From Prosopocoilus inquinatus (Eukaryota > Arthropoda > Insecta > Coleoptera > Lucanidae): a DNA stretch of 64,000 bases. Below are positions 32,019 through 41,639 of the stretch, piece after piece. The position numbers and the translations under genes were made by a program. Position 1 is the stretch's first letter. Each line of letters begins with the position of its first letter. Below the pieces are notes generated by a model, which was not told the DNA's origin, made no database searches, and worked only from the letters and a program-made list of their open reading frames with translations. The DNA lies in assembly GCA_036172665.1 (NCBI GenBank), contig CM069871.1, positions 9,734,001 to 9,798,000 of the forward strand. Direction: 5' to 3'.

Positions 32019-33599
32019 ATTAACCCCCCCCCACCCCCCAGAGCCCGGAAACTTTCTGTTTGAAAACCTCTGACTGGCCGTGTATCAGTTTCTACAAGCG
32101 CATCATAAAACGTCGCAAAACAATAAAGCGTCATCGAACTGAAGGGCACTGGGTTAAAATCTTCGCTTATGTAATTCCATAACGGAATAGAATTATAAAT
32201 ATCCATCGCGTTGCTTATTAAATTAATCAATTTTCACGTAATTGTTAATAGTTTTCTGCTCACAAAAATGTAAAAATAAATAAAAATTAGAAATTCCATT
32301 TTCTAAAATTATTTTACTAATTCAGACGAATCATCGTGTACTTTATTTGCTGGTCGTCAATAATCTGCATTGTTATTTCTTTATTGCGCAAAATGTCTTT
32401 TCTTTCTGGAAAATCATTATTGAATGCAGTCATCGCTTTTATTATTTTGTGGAACCAAAACAATAAAGCGTCATCGCACTCGAACTACGAAGAAACGTAT
32501 TCGTTAGTGGAAATAATTAACAAAGCGACAATCAATCAGAGCGACTAATAATTTTTTGAAATTACTTTAATACGCGAAATTAGCACTGTAAATTATGTGT
32601 ACTATTGGTTTACAAAGACCAGGATGTCAATATCTAATTATTGTCGATTATCTAATGAAACAGATTTAATTCTGATCAATGCAAGTAGATTTAAATTGTT
32701 CTCCTTTAATTATAATGCACACACGGGGCACGACCGAGAGGTTGAACTGTCGTCTTTAATGGGTCGGTGATTCTATTTTATTGTGTTCCCATAAAGCTTT
32801 TAAAATGTGATCAAGCAATTGACCTTGAATTTTGCTGGAATTTTGTTTTATAACGTTGTTTTTGTGCACGGCCGACCAAAAGTTCTCAAACAAAAGAGTC
32901 AATACTCCTCCACTAGATCATTTTTTTTATTTTTGAGCTAGACTTTTGGTAGTTGCAGCATTAATACTCTTACATGATGAGGAACTTACGGTATTAATAT
33001 GTGAAACTAATTTGATTACACCCTGTATAGGGTGTGTCATTTGAAATAAAAAAGTTGCATTCAGTACCGCCGTTTTGATTCACCCTGTGCATGTGAAAAT
33101 AATTTTATGTCGTAGACCTTTAAATTTTAAAATAAAAATGTCTTGAAACTTTTTTGATATCTGCAGTAGTTATCGAGATATAGCCCGAGAACGCACTGTT
33201 GGGACACCCTGTATATATATTTTTTTAATTGATATTTTTTTTTAATCAAAACAGTTTTAGATCGCGACATCTCGGGGCCGATTCTCAAATTGATTTATAA
33301 TTGTATGAGGAGCAAGAAATAGCAACAACCAGTTTGCTGCCTAATAAGAAAACCATTCGATACAAATTTGCAACGAAATATTTTTGTTTTCTTTTTTTTG
33401 AATTTTCCTCGTTATATGTTACATCTTGTCATAGTATTTATTTATGTCTCACAGTGATACCAATTAATATTAGCTCCTCGACTAATAAATGTATAGGTAC
33501 AACAATATAATAATAATAATTATTATTATTGAAGCCGTGTGCAATGAATAACATGGTAACTAAATAAGGTATGGGTAAATAAAAAAATAAATATAGTAC

Positions 33600-33635
33600 C
33601 GGAAAGCCGTTCTTGCCCGGCGCACCAGACGTACC
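33600..33635 (-). CDS. Collagen exon 2 (36 bp)
   Basis: The exon encodes GTSGAPGKNGFP, four Gly-X-Y triplets, between a CCCCTCAG acceptor and a CCG|GTACTA donor. Both borders are phase 0, and it continues the frame of the exon 92 bp upstream. It is one of five exons here of exactly 36 bp. The donor is weaker than its neighbours (GTACTA rather than GTAAGT). The next exon lies about 8.8 kb downstream, across the nested transposons of 25.6-33.2 kb. Confidence 0.8.
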
Positions 33636-33727
33636 CTGAGGGGAAATAAAAAGAACAAAATCAGAATTGTTAGTGTGGTGTACGGAACGTAGGGGACGTG
33701 CTCGTAATTGTTGAATGAGTAACTTAC

Positions 33728-33816
33728 CGGAGGGCCCGGCTCGCCCGCCTCCCCCTTCTTGCCTTTCCTCCCTCGCTTTCCCGGAGCGCCCGGAGGACCC
33801 GGCGGACCTGGCGGAC
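33728..33816 (-). CDS. Collagen exon 1 of those seen: basic start of a helix
   Basis: On the minus strand a TTTTGCAG acceptor leads into 89 bp that end at a GTAAGTT donor. The exon enters in phase 1: its first two bases GT finish a codon begun in the previous exon, a Gly codon if that base is G or Cys if it is T. The frame reads [11 protein letters not shown] and then GKRGRKGKKGEAGEPGPP, an unbroken Gly-X-Y run. The cluster of seven Lys/Arg over four triplets is unusual. Type XXV collagen has a comparable basic run at the beginning of its first helix, which is the main reason for suggesting a membrane-associated collagen. Such clusters can bind heparan sulfate, but that is inference. The previous exon is not firmly identified; a weak 36-bp candidate lies at 34212-34247. 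Confidence 0.88.
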
Positions 33817-34211
33817 CTGCAAAAGATACGACCAACTTTTAATAATTCTCCTCGCATTTTATTCGCAATTCGAGTTGTAAACAGGCGGAAATTGCGTGAA
33901 AACAAAACATTACAATTTACATTCATTCATTATTTCAATCTCAATTTCTTTCGTCTTCCTTGTTACCTTCCATCTTAATAACGCGAATTGTTATGGTAAT
34001 TTTGAATTTAGGGGCGTAGGTGGAGCAAAGTATAATAAAAACATTGGTTATAAATAATAGATTAATTTACATGATTTTTGGCACGATTTCATAACAGGAC
34101 TTTAAATTTAAAGTTTCTTTAACCTAAAAAATACACTTGTTTCGCTAATCTTAAAATGACTTTAAATTAAAGTTTCCTTAAAGTCTGATTATGAAAATGA
34201 CCGTTACTTAC

Positions 34212-34247
34212 ACAAGGGGAAGCTTTTGTTGAGGGGTTTTATCACTG
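34212..34247 (-). CDS. Possible upstream exon, weak candidate
   Basis: A strong GTAAGTAAC donor on the minus strand follows a 36-bp stretch with a CAGTTGCAG acceptor. In the phase needed to join exon 1 of those seen it reads VIKPLNKSFPL and ends with a T. The joined codon would be TGT (Cys), giving Cys-Pro-Pro-Gly at the start of the helix. A cysteine just before the first helix is known in type XXV collagen. The exon is very short, has no collagen signature and has a weak pyrimidine tract, so chance is a real possibility. Confidence 0.25.
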
Positions 34248-34379
34248 CTGCAACTGATGAAATCTTTACTGCGTTTTGATGCGCAAAGTCAAGGTTAGTT
34301 TTTGCACACTTCCGAGCGAGCTTTATTGTCGCCTTGCATTACATATTTTATGATTAAAAAAAACTATTTATTTATCTTT

Positions 34380-35820
34380 TTTAATTTGCAGGTGAATTAA
34401 TGGGCGGAAATTACTTAATTACCTTTAAAAATGACAGACAGTTAATTTTAATAAAATGCCAGTTTGTCTAAAAAGCAAGAAATCAGAATTTTCTAACGGA
34501 ACGCCTTAATACAGGCAAATCTCTGAACACAGCAGTACACACGGTTGCCTATACTGCAGAGGAATTTCTTTTCTCTTCAAAACAACATACAAACTTTTAC
34601 AATTGTCTGAGATTATGTAACTTTCCTGGTTTTGAAACGATCAAATAATTTCCAAATATTCGTGATTTCAGAAATTCACTACTGATTTATTTATTATTTT
34701 TTTTTAATTTTCATTTGTATTAATAAGTTCACTCCTGACGAAGCTATCGAACTTTAGTGAAACGTTGATTCTTTCGTCGTGCGTTAAAACAGTTAAAAAT
34801 ATTTTTTTTTGTATAAACAATTGATTTATTTGTTAAAAAAAATAATACTCCTAATAAATTAGGCTGTTTCCAAAAACAAGAAGCATTAGTATAGGCAACC
34901 TAATGACACTGTCGTCTGTATGGTTGCCTATACGGCTAGGAACAATTTTTTTTTCTTTTTTTGTAAAATGTAACAAATTTTTTTCACTGACCGTTGATTC
35001 ATCAATCATACGGCTTTTTTCCTAATTTTCTTTTTTTAATTTAACAACAAATAAGTAAATATAATTATTAGAAAGCAAATAAGGCCATTTCAATGATTAT
35101 AATAACACAAAAACTAAATAAAATATACTTCATATTTGTACTGGTCGTTCGGAAGTGTAAAAAATTATTTACTAACGGCCCCCCTCTTCATACAGAGCGT
35201 ACACATATGATTAACAGGCATTTTTGAATTTCCCGCTCTCGTTAGCTGCTTATTTTGTCATTTCGTTAAATGCAACAAAAAAAAAACTATTGCGCACAAC
35301 AAACAAAACACCAAATATATATGTACTAGAAGATATATGTATGTAGATGTACTTAGAAGAAAAAATAATATTAAATTTAGATTAAATTTACTTTTGCGAC
35401 CTGTCCTAATATTTTGTGCAAAACTTAAACACGAAGAGTATTTTAGAAAGGGCGTTCTTCATTCATCAAGGTAAAAAAAAAACAACTGAAAATAAATAAA
35501 AACGTTATTTTAGGTTTCAAACTACACGACGAAGGAGGATTTCCATTTCTTCCTTCTTGGTTTAAGTCACTCTTACATTTAAGCAACTCTTTGGGATTAA
35601 AACCAATTTTCTTTTTCTTCTGAAATTAACACGAAAGCAAGGAGAAGAAATTAAAATAAAGTAAAATTCACGTTAGTGGCAAGAAACCTGAACATTTTAC
35701 GGTAGGCAACCCATCAATCAAATCAGTGCTCATAACCTAACCAATACCATACTATTTAAAAGCACGGAAGTAGAATGAGTTGCCTATAGGATATTATATA
35801 TTATCAATAATAAAGTGACA
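34380..35820. repeat. Block II, paralogous to the intron block at 20390-23600
   Basis: The order and content match block I with several deletions. Shared landmarks include CCAGTTTGTCT, CGCCTTAATA.AGGCAA, GGTTGCCTATACT, GACACTGTCG or GACATTGTCG, and AGCACGGAAGTAGAATG. It lies 5' of the first exon seen. Positions 33817-34380 contain the weak exon candidate and nothing else recognisable. Confidence 0.7.
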
Positions 35821-36299
35821 ACAATTCGTGTTTTATTATTTTTTGCGGGAAAAAAGTAAAAATTAGATTAGAAAATCGAACGTCCTTTGCCTTTCTGTTT
35901 CTTGCATTGTTTATTTATTTGCCGACACTAGTATGCTCCGTGCAGTGCATCAATTATAAATAAAGTGAAAACCTTTTTGACATTGTTTTCATTTGTTTCT
36001 TGTATTTCGGACTGCTTTTGCTCTACATTTGATTATTGGTGGATTTTTCGCAAAAAAATTGACCTCGAGTTACTTTTTTATTTTCGCCGTTTCGTTTTTG
36101 TTTTAATTTTTTTCTCGTTTTCTTTTTTCGATTTTCGATTAAATTTTTATTATCTACATTAAAAAAAATTGAGAATGAGATCCGTACAGGTTGTCGTTTT
36201 TTAAATTCTATTTTTTAATTTATTTAGAAAAAAAAATGAATTTATTACCCAAATTATTGCACTTTGCGTTGGGATTCTGTTTTTTTGTTCTTTTCTTCT

Positions 36300-36545
36300 T
36301 TTCATTTTAATTATACTTTAGCGCCAAAAAGAGAAGGGACTACTGAAGAGGTGACAGTCGATTTAATTATAATTTTGCGCCACAAAGAGAAGAGGTTAAT
36401 GAAGAGTAGACAGTCGAATAAGGAAAAGAAACAATTTGCACCAATTTAAATGTATTTTTAATTATAATTTTGCGCCACAAAGAGAAGAGGTTAATGAAGA
36501 GTAGACAGTCGAATAAGGAAAGGAAACAATTTGCGCCAATTTAAA
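36300..36545. repeat. 93-bp tandem duplication
   Basis: AATTTTGCGCCACAAAGAGAAGAGG, GAAGAGTAGACAGTCGAATAAGG and CAATTTAAATGT recur at about 36372 and 36465, with a diverged partial unit near 36318. The matching small frames on both strands are by-products. Confidence 0.8.
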
Positions 36546-36839
36546 TGTCCTTTCGTTTACTCTCGAGTGTTTCCGGACAAAAATTGCGTCCGCGAAAATA
36601 AGCAGATGAATCTGATTGGAGAATGCACGATACGCTTGCGCTCGTGCGTTGTGGAACATTTGAAGGTCACCAAAATTACTCCGCAAAGATCAAACGTGCC
36701 GAGGTAAGCATTTCCTTTTCGTTACTCTTTTTTTTGTGTGGCGAGCAATGAAATAAATATAGAAACAAATGTATAAAATAAATTACAGCATTTATTTAAT
36801 TCATTTATTTTTATAAATATTTTTCGTTTATTTGTTTTT

Positions 36840-38720
36840 TAATCCATTGGATGTCTGTTTGAAAGTCATAGATACTACTTGGCATAGATCAAACGAGCCG
36901 ACGCTTAGGTCTCGTCTTTAGTTCTCTTTTAGACGCATGCAAACATTTGTCATTTATTTAATTCATTTATTTTAATATTTTTTTATTGCTTATTTGTTTT
37001 TTTGACCCCATTGGATGACTGCTTGAAAGTCGTAGATAATACTTGGCAAAGATCAAACGAGCCGAGATCTCGTCTTTTTTACTATTTGATATGCGTGCGA
37101 ACAACTTTCATTTATTTAATTCATTTCTTTTATTGCTTATTTGTTTTAACACTTAGGCTGAACTTAAGTCGAAGTATTGTTTTTTTAATGTATATTTTCA
37201 ATTCTTAGAATAATTTATTTTTGTTATTTTTTTATTATTTTAGTAAGAGAATCAAATTTGACCTTTTGTTTAATTTTTAGAAAAATACAGGGTGATTTAT
37301 CCGACAAGCTTTGCCATACCAGAGCGCTCAAGTAATTTTAAGAAAAATAGATTTGTTTGTTTTTTTTTTAAAACAAAATGTTCGTTACTAAAAATTATTC
37401 AAAAATTTTTCTTGGTTTTAATTTTGCTTCGGTTGGGGTTGACCTTGAGGCGGGTTGGTCCTAATTTTTTTATAAAAAAATTAATGGAAAAAACTAGTGG
37501 ATCGACACAAAAAAAAAGTATCGAAATACGCAGGACATAATGAACAAGAAACAAAAGAATATTGACGATTTGAGGACTTAATCTCAATATTTTTTATTTA
37601 AAAAAAAATTCCTTGGGGTTGACCTTGAAGCGAGTTGGTCTTAATTTTCGTTGACTTTTCTTGAAAGTTCTTTTTTTGGTTGGACTGGACTGTGTTGACC
37701 TCGAGATTAGTCGGGCTGAATTTTTTATAAAAAAAATTAATGGAAAAAACTATAGGACCGAAACAATTTATTTCACACATTTTCTTTTTGAATTGGTACT
37801 ATATTTACATTAAAAAAAATGAATTTGTTTATTTTTGGATACCCCAATTGGATGACTGTTTAAAAGTCACAGATACTGCTTGGCAAAGATCAAACGACCC
37901 GAACGAGCCGACGACGATTAGGCCTCGTCTTTATTGCCCTTTGATTTGCGTACGAACAATTGTCGTTTATTTCATTCATTTCTTTATAAAATTTGTATTG
38001 CTTGTTTGTTTCTTTTACCTTAATGGATGATTGTTTGAAGGTGATAGATACTACTTGGCAAAGATCAAACGAGCCGAACGAGCAGACGCTTAGGTCTCGT
38101 TTTTATTACTCTTTGATATGCGTTTGAACAATTGTCATTTATTTCATTTCGTTGTTTATTTTTTTTACCCCATTGGATGACTGCTTGAAAGTCATAGTCA
38201 TACTTGGTAAAGATCAAACGAGCCGAAGACGCTGAGGTCTCGTCTTTATTACTCTTTGATCTGCGCGCGAACAATTGTCATTTATTTCATTAATTTCTTT
38301 ATATATCATCATCAACGGATGACTGTTTAAAAGTCATGGATACTACTTGGCAAAGATCAAACGAGCCGAACGAGCAGACGCTTAGGTCTCGTTTTTATTA
38401 CTCTTTGATATGCGTTTGAACAATTGTCATTTATTTCATTTCGGTGTTTATTTTTTTTACCCTATTGGATGACTGCTTGAAAATCATAGTCACACTTGGT
38501 AAAGATCAAACGAGCCGAAGACGCTGAGGTCTCGTCTTTATTACTCTTTGATCTGCGTGCGAACAATTGTCATTTATTTCATTAATTTCTTTATATATCA
38601 TCATCAACGGATGACTGTTTAAAAGTCATGGATACTACTTGGCAAAGATCAAACGAACCGAACGAGCCGACGACGTATAGGTCTCGTCTTCATTACTCTT
38701 TGATTTGCATGGAAGCAACT
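36840..38720. repeat. Tandem repeat of ~145-165 bp with a 290-bp higher-order unit
   Basis: GGATGACTGYTTGAAAGTCATAG, ACTTGGCAAAGATCAAACGAGCCG, AGGTCTCGTCTTTATTACTC and CAATTGTCATTTATTTCATT recur from about 36846, 37010, 37848, 38022, 38174, 38317, 38464 and 38607. The pair at 38174/38317 matches the pair at 38464/38607, so the newest amplification is of a dimer of 290 bp. The array is broken at 37200-37840 by AT-rich DNA with GGTTGACCTTGA words. Confidence 0.85.
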
Positions 38721-40234
38721 GTCATGTATTTCATACATTTCCTTTTTTGAATTCGTACTGCGTTTGCATTAAAACAATTTGAATTTGGCGCGTATAAAAT
38801 ATACAAAGTGATTTCTTTTTTAAGCATACCGCCGCCGGAAATAAAAAAAAAACTGAATTTGTTAATGAAATTCTAGTTTTTTACAGAAAAGGGAATGAGC
38901 AACTCTCTTTTTCTCTCAACCACTCTTTTCTGCAGTGTGTTAACCTCAAAAATTAGTAAATTTCTCGATAGATAGTTGGGTACGTTGCATTTCGCAGTGT
39001 TGGCAACGCTGACGACGCGCATACACAATCAAATAACTTTTTTTCACTGTTGCCACGATATCATTAATTATATTGACATTTAATAAGAAAGTTTGCAGTG
39101 TTGCCAATTATATTGCGTCAGTCATGGCCTACCCTAGTTACAAACTTATCTGATCGCATGGTATTTTTTCTAAGAGATGTCGATCAATCGGCGACAATTA
39201 CGACTTCTATTCTCGAAACAAATGGTCGTAAGACGATGGAGAAAAAAGGAGTTTTAAAGACGTCTGGCGCCGCGTCGAGACTTCAAACAATGACGTGGCG
39301 GGCGTCGAAAGTTATGGCACGAGGTGTGAAGACGTTAATGGAGCAAAATCGCAATAAAGCACGCTACGTGGTGCTTCAAGTTATGGGGGTCTGCATCACC
39401 GCGTGACATTCTGCAAATGCCTTTAAGACTGCCTGCCTGCCTGCCTGATGAACATAAATTTTCTTCTTTTACCAGACGCAGATGGAAATTATTGTTATTT
39501 ATTTTAAATTTCTTTTCCATTTCCCTTTTCTCTTTTTATCGTTTCGTTGATGCTTCATTTTAAACAAGTCCATATTTTACTGAGCATTTTATATTCTGTA
39601 TGTACGTATTTGTATACTTGGAGGTCGTGTTCGAATGTCGGAAGTCCACAATGGAGACGTCCGACGACAAAAATCTCACCCACAACACGTCCACGACGTC
39701 CTTTGTGTGTGTGTGTGTGTGTGTATTGTACGTACAATTCCACATTTGTTATGCATGTAAGTTGCGCCGATGCTAAAAGATAAGGAGTGAGTTACGACCG
39801 TAATATAATAAATTGTAAATCATCCTTCCGTAAAAAGTTGTTAATTATATGGGCAAAGGTTCGAGAGACCGTGCACGGGCGGCGCGGCGTGGCGGGGCGC
39901 GGCGTTTCCCATACAATAATAACGTGCGACAATGAACTTTCCAATCTTAATAACTATAATAACAAAATGTGTTCCGGATTATCAGCTCTACCTCTGAAAC
40001 TTATACGTGCAATTAGCAAGGGGATTCTAATTGAAAACTTTCTTGCTGTCAAGTGAATATAGATGTAAATTAAATATACCAAAAAAAAAAAAAATAACGA
40101 TAAAGTAATGTGAACGTGTCTAAAACAACAGGTTCCATAATACATAATAAAGTAACTGACAACGGTGTTGTGACATTTACGTTCAAAATGTTCAAAACTC
40201 GAGGATAGCTCAGAGACATACATTCAAAATCAAT

Positions 40235-41510
40235 GCGTATCAAAAGAAAAAGGCAGAAAAACTAACTTACCAAACAATCCGCACAAAATTCACAAGCAAG
40301 CAGCGCGGAAATCGAATCGATCGGCCCAAAATAAAACTCGAAGCACGCGTGACCTCGAAGTAAACAAAATAAATACTTCAATTAGGTTTGCGTCCTCAGA
40401 AATATTTGAGGTTAAGTAACTGCGTCAACAAAAGCAGACGGACGCGACTTTCCTAGACAACAGCCAAACACAAGTACTAAAGTGATAACACGGATTGTCA
40501 ACTGTAAGTAAATGAAAGACGAGAGTAACGAAAAATATACACCGTTTAGGGTAAACGAAACTTGCCTACAAACAAACGAATTTGCGTATCAAAAAAAAAA
40601 GGAGAAAAACTGACCTACCAAACAATCCGCACAAAATTCACAAGCAAGCAGCACGGAAGTCGAAACGATCGGCCCAAAATAAAACTCGGGTATGCGTGGC
40701 TTCGATGCAAACAAAACAAATACTTCAATCAGGTTTGCGTCCTCAGAAATATTTGAGGTTAAGCAACTGCGTCAATAAAACCAGACGGACGCGACTTTCG
40801 TAGGCAACAGCCAAGCGCAAGTACTAAGGTTAAGTGTTAACGCGAATTGTCAACTGTAAGTAAATGAAAGTCGAGAGTAACGAAAATTATGCACCGTCTA
40901 GGGTAAACAAAACTTGCCTACAAACGAACGAATTTGCATATCAAAAAAAAAGAGAGCAAAACTGACCTGCCAAACAATTCGCACAAAATTCATAAGCAAG
41001 CGCGGAAGTCGAATCGATCGGCCCAAAATAAAACTCGTGTATGCGTGGCCTTGAAGTAAACAAGACAAACACTTCAATCAGATTTGCGTCCTCAGAAATA
41101 TTTGAGGTTAAGTAACTGCGTCAATAAAAGCAGACGGACGCGACTTTCCTAGGCAACAGCCAAACGCATATACAATAGTGATAACATGGATTGTTGGCTG
41201 TAAGTAAATAAAAGAGGAGAGTAACGAAAATTATGCACCGTTTAGGATAAACGGAACTTGCCTACAAACGAACGAATTTGCGTATCAAAAAAAATACAAA
41301 ACAAAATTCACAAGCAAGCAGCGCGGAAGTCGAATCGATTGGCCCAAAATAAAACTCGGCTATGCGTGGCCTTGAAGTAAACAAAACAAACACTTCAATC
41401 AGGTTTGCGTCCTCAGAAATGTTTGAGGTTAGCAACGGTTATGAAAGCGGCAACGAAAATAGACAAATGCAACGACAGTCCTAGACGACAGCCAAAAGCA
41501 CACGAATACA
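40235..41510. repeat. Four tandem copies of a ~350-bp unit
   Basis: TTTGCGTATCAAAA begins units at 40235, 40584, 40935 and 41280. Shared words include CCGCACAAAATTCACAAGCAAGC, TCGGCCCAAAATAAAACTCG, GTTTGCGTCCTCAGAAAT and GCGACTTTCCTAG. The last copy is interrupted and more diverged. Small open frames inside recur because the units recur. The stretch 38720-40234 holds a GT run at 39703-39724, a CTGC run at 39427-39446 and an unmatched 102-codon plus-strand frame at 39098-39406, which I do not accept as a gene. Confidence 0.85.
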
Positions 41511-41639
41511 AGTTTCAGACCTTCCGGTGTTTAAAAATGTAGCAAAGAGAGTTCGTACAAATGCACGTTAAAATCCAAAATTAAGTTGGCAGTATTGAAT
41601 AAGTCAAGGCCGGCTGGAGCAATTGACCCTCAAGAAAAA

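Larger units (their letters stand above)
29493..33213. mobile_element. Large TIR element with other elements nested in it
   Basis: It begins TACAGGATGTCCCAACAGTG and ends with the inverse (CACTGTTGGGACACCCTGTA), flanked by TA. The inverted arms are about 200-240 bp and include CTGCAGATAT, AAAGGTCTACGACATAAAAT and GAATCAAAACGG. The left arm is split by the palindromic element at 29682-30641 and resumes at 30644 (CAGCCTGTAATCAAATAAGTTTCACATATTA), which matches 32985-33020 inverted. No transposase is recognisable inside. An open frame at 31410-31844 (144 codons) and one at 31922-32230 on the minus strand are unmatched to anything I know. Confidence 0.8.
1884..33816 (-). other. Partial collagen gene span, MACIT-like (type XIII/XXIII/XXV-like)
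   Basis: Thirteen exons on the minus strand form one open chain of about 300 residues. They total 902 bp, so about 97 percent of the span is intron. Eleven internal junctions are phase 0 and one is phase 1 (between 2153-2258 and 1884-1963), and all agree. Family knowledge: membrane-associated collagens have a short cytoplasmic end, one membrane segment and three helices broken by non-collagenous linkers. The basic start of the first helix, the Thr/Val-rich linker before Gly-Pro-Pro repeats and the Ile-Ile-Glu break resemble vertebrate types XIII and XXV as I remember them. A multiplexin (XV/XVIII) is the main alternative. No membrane segment, signal peptide, C-terminal domain, start or stop codon is seen, so both ends lie outside or were missed. 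Collagen identity is near certain; the subfamily is inferred. Confidence 0.85.

Noticed and set aside
31922..32230. 102-codon minus-strand frame with protein-like composition
   Set aside because: It partly covers the AACCGGTT end of the hAT-like element and a C-run. No family was recognised and no splice context was found.
33438..33926. Minus-strand 162-codon frame over the first two collagen exons
   Set aside because: It reads the exons in a frame that lacks Gly-X-Y and runs through introns. The split-codon frame with splice sites is the real one.
39098..39406. 102-codon plus-strand frame
   Set aside because: No recognised domain and no splice or promoter context. Left as unconfirmed.
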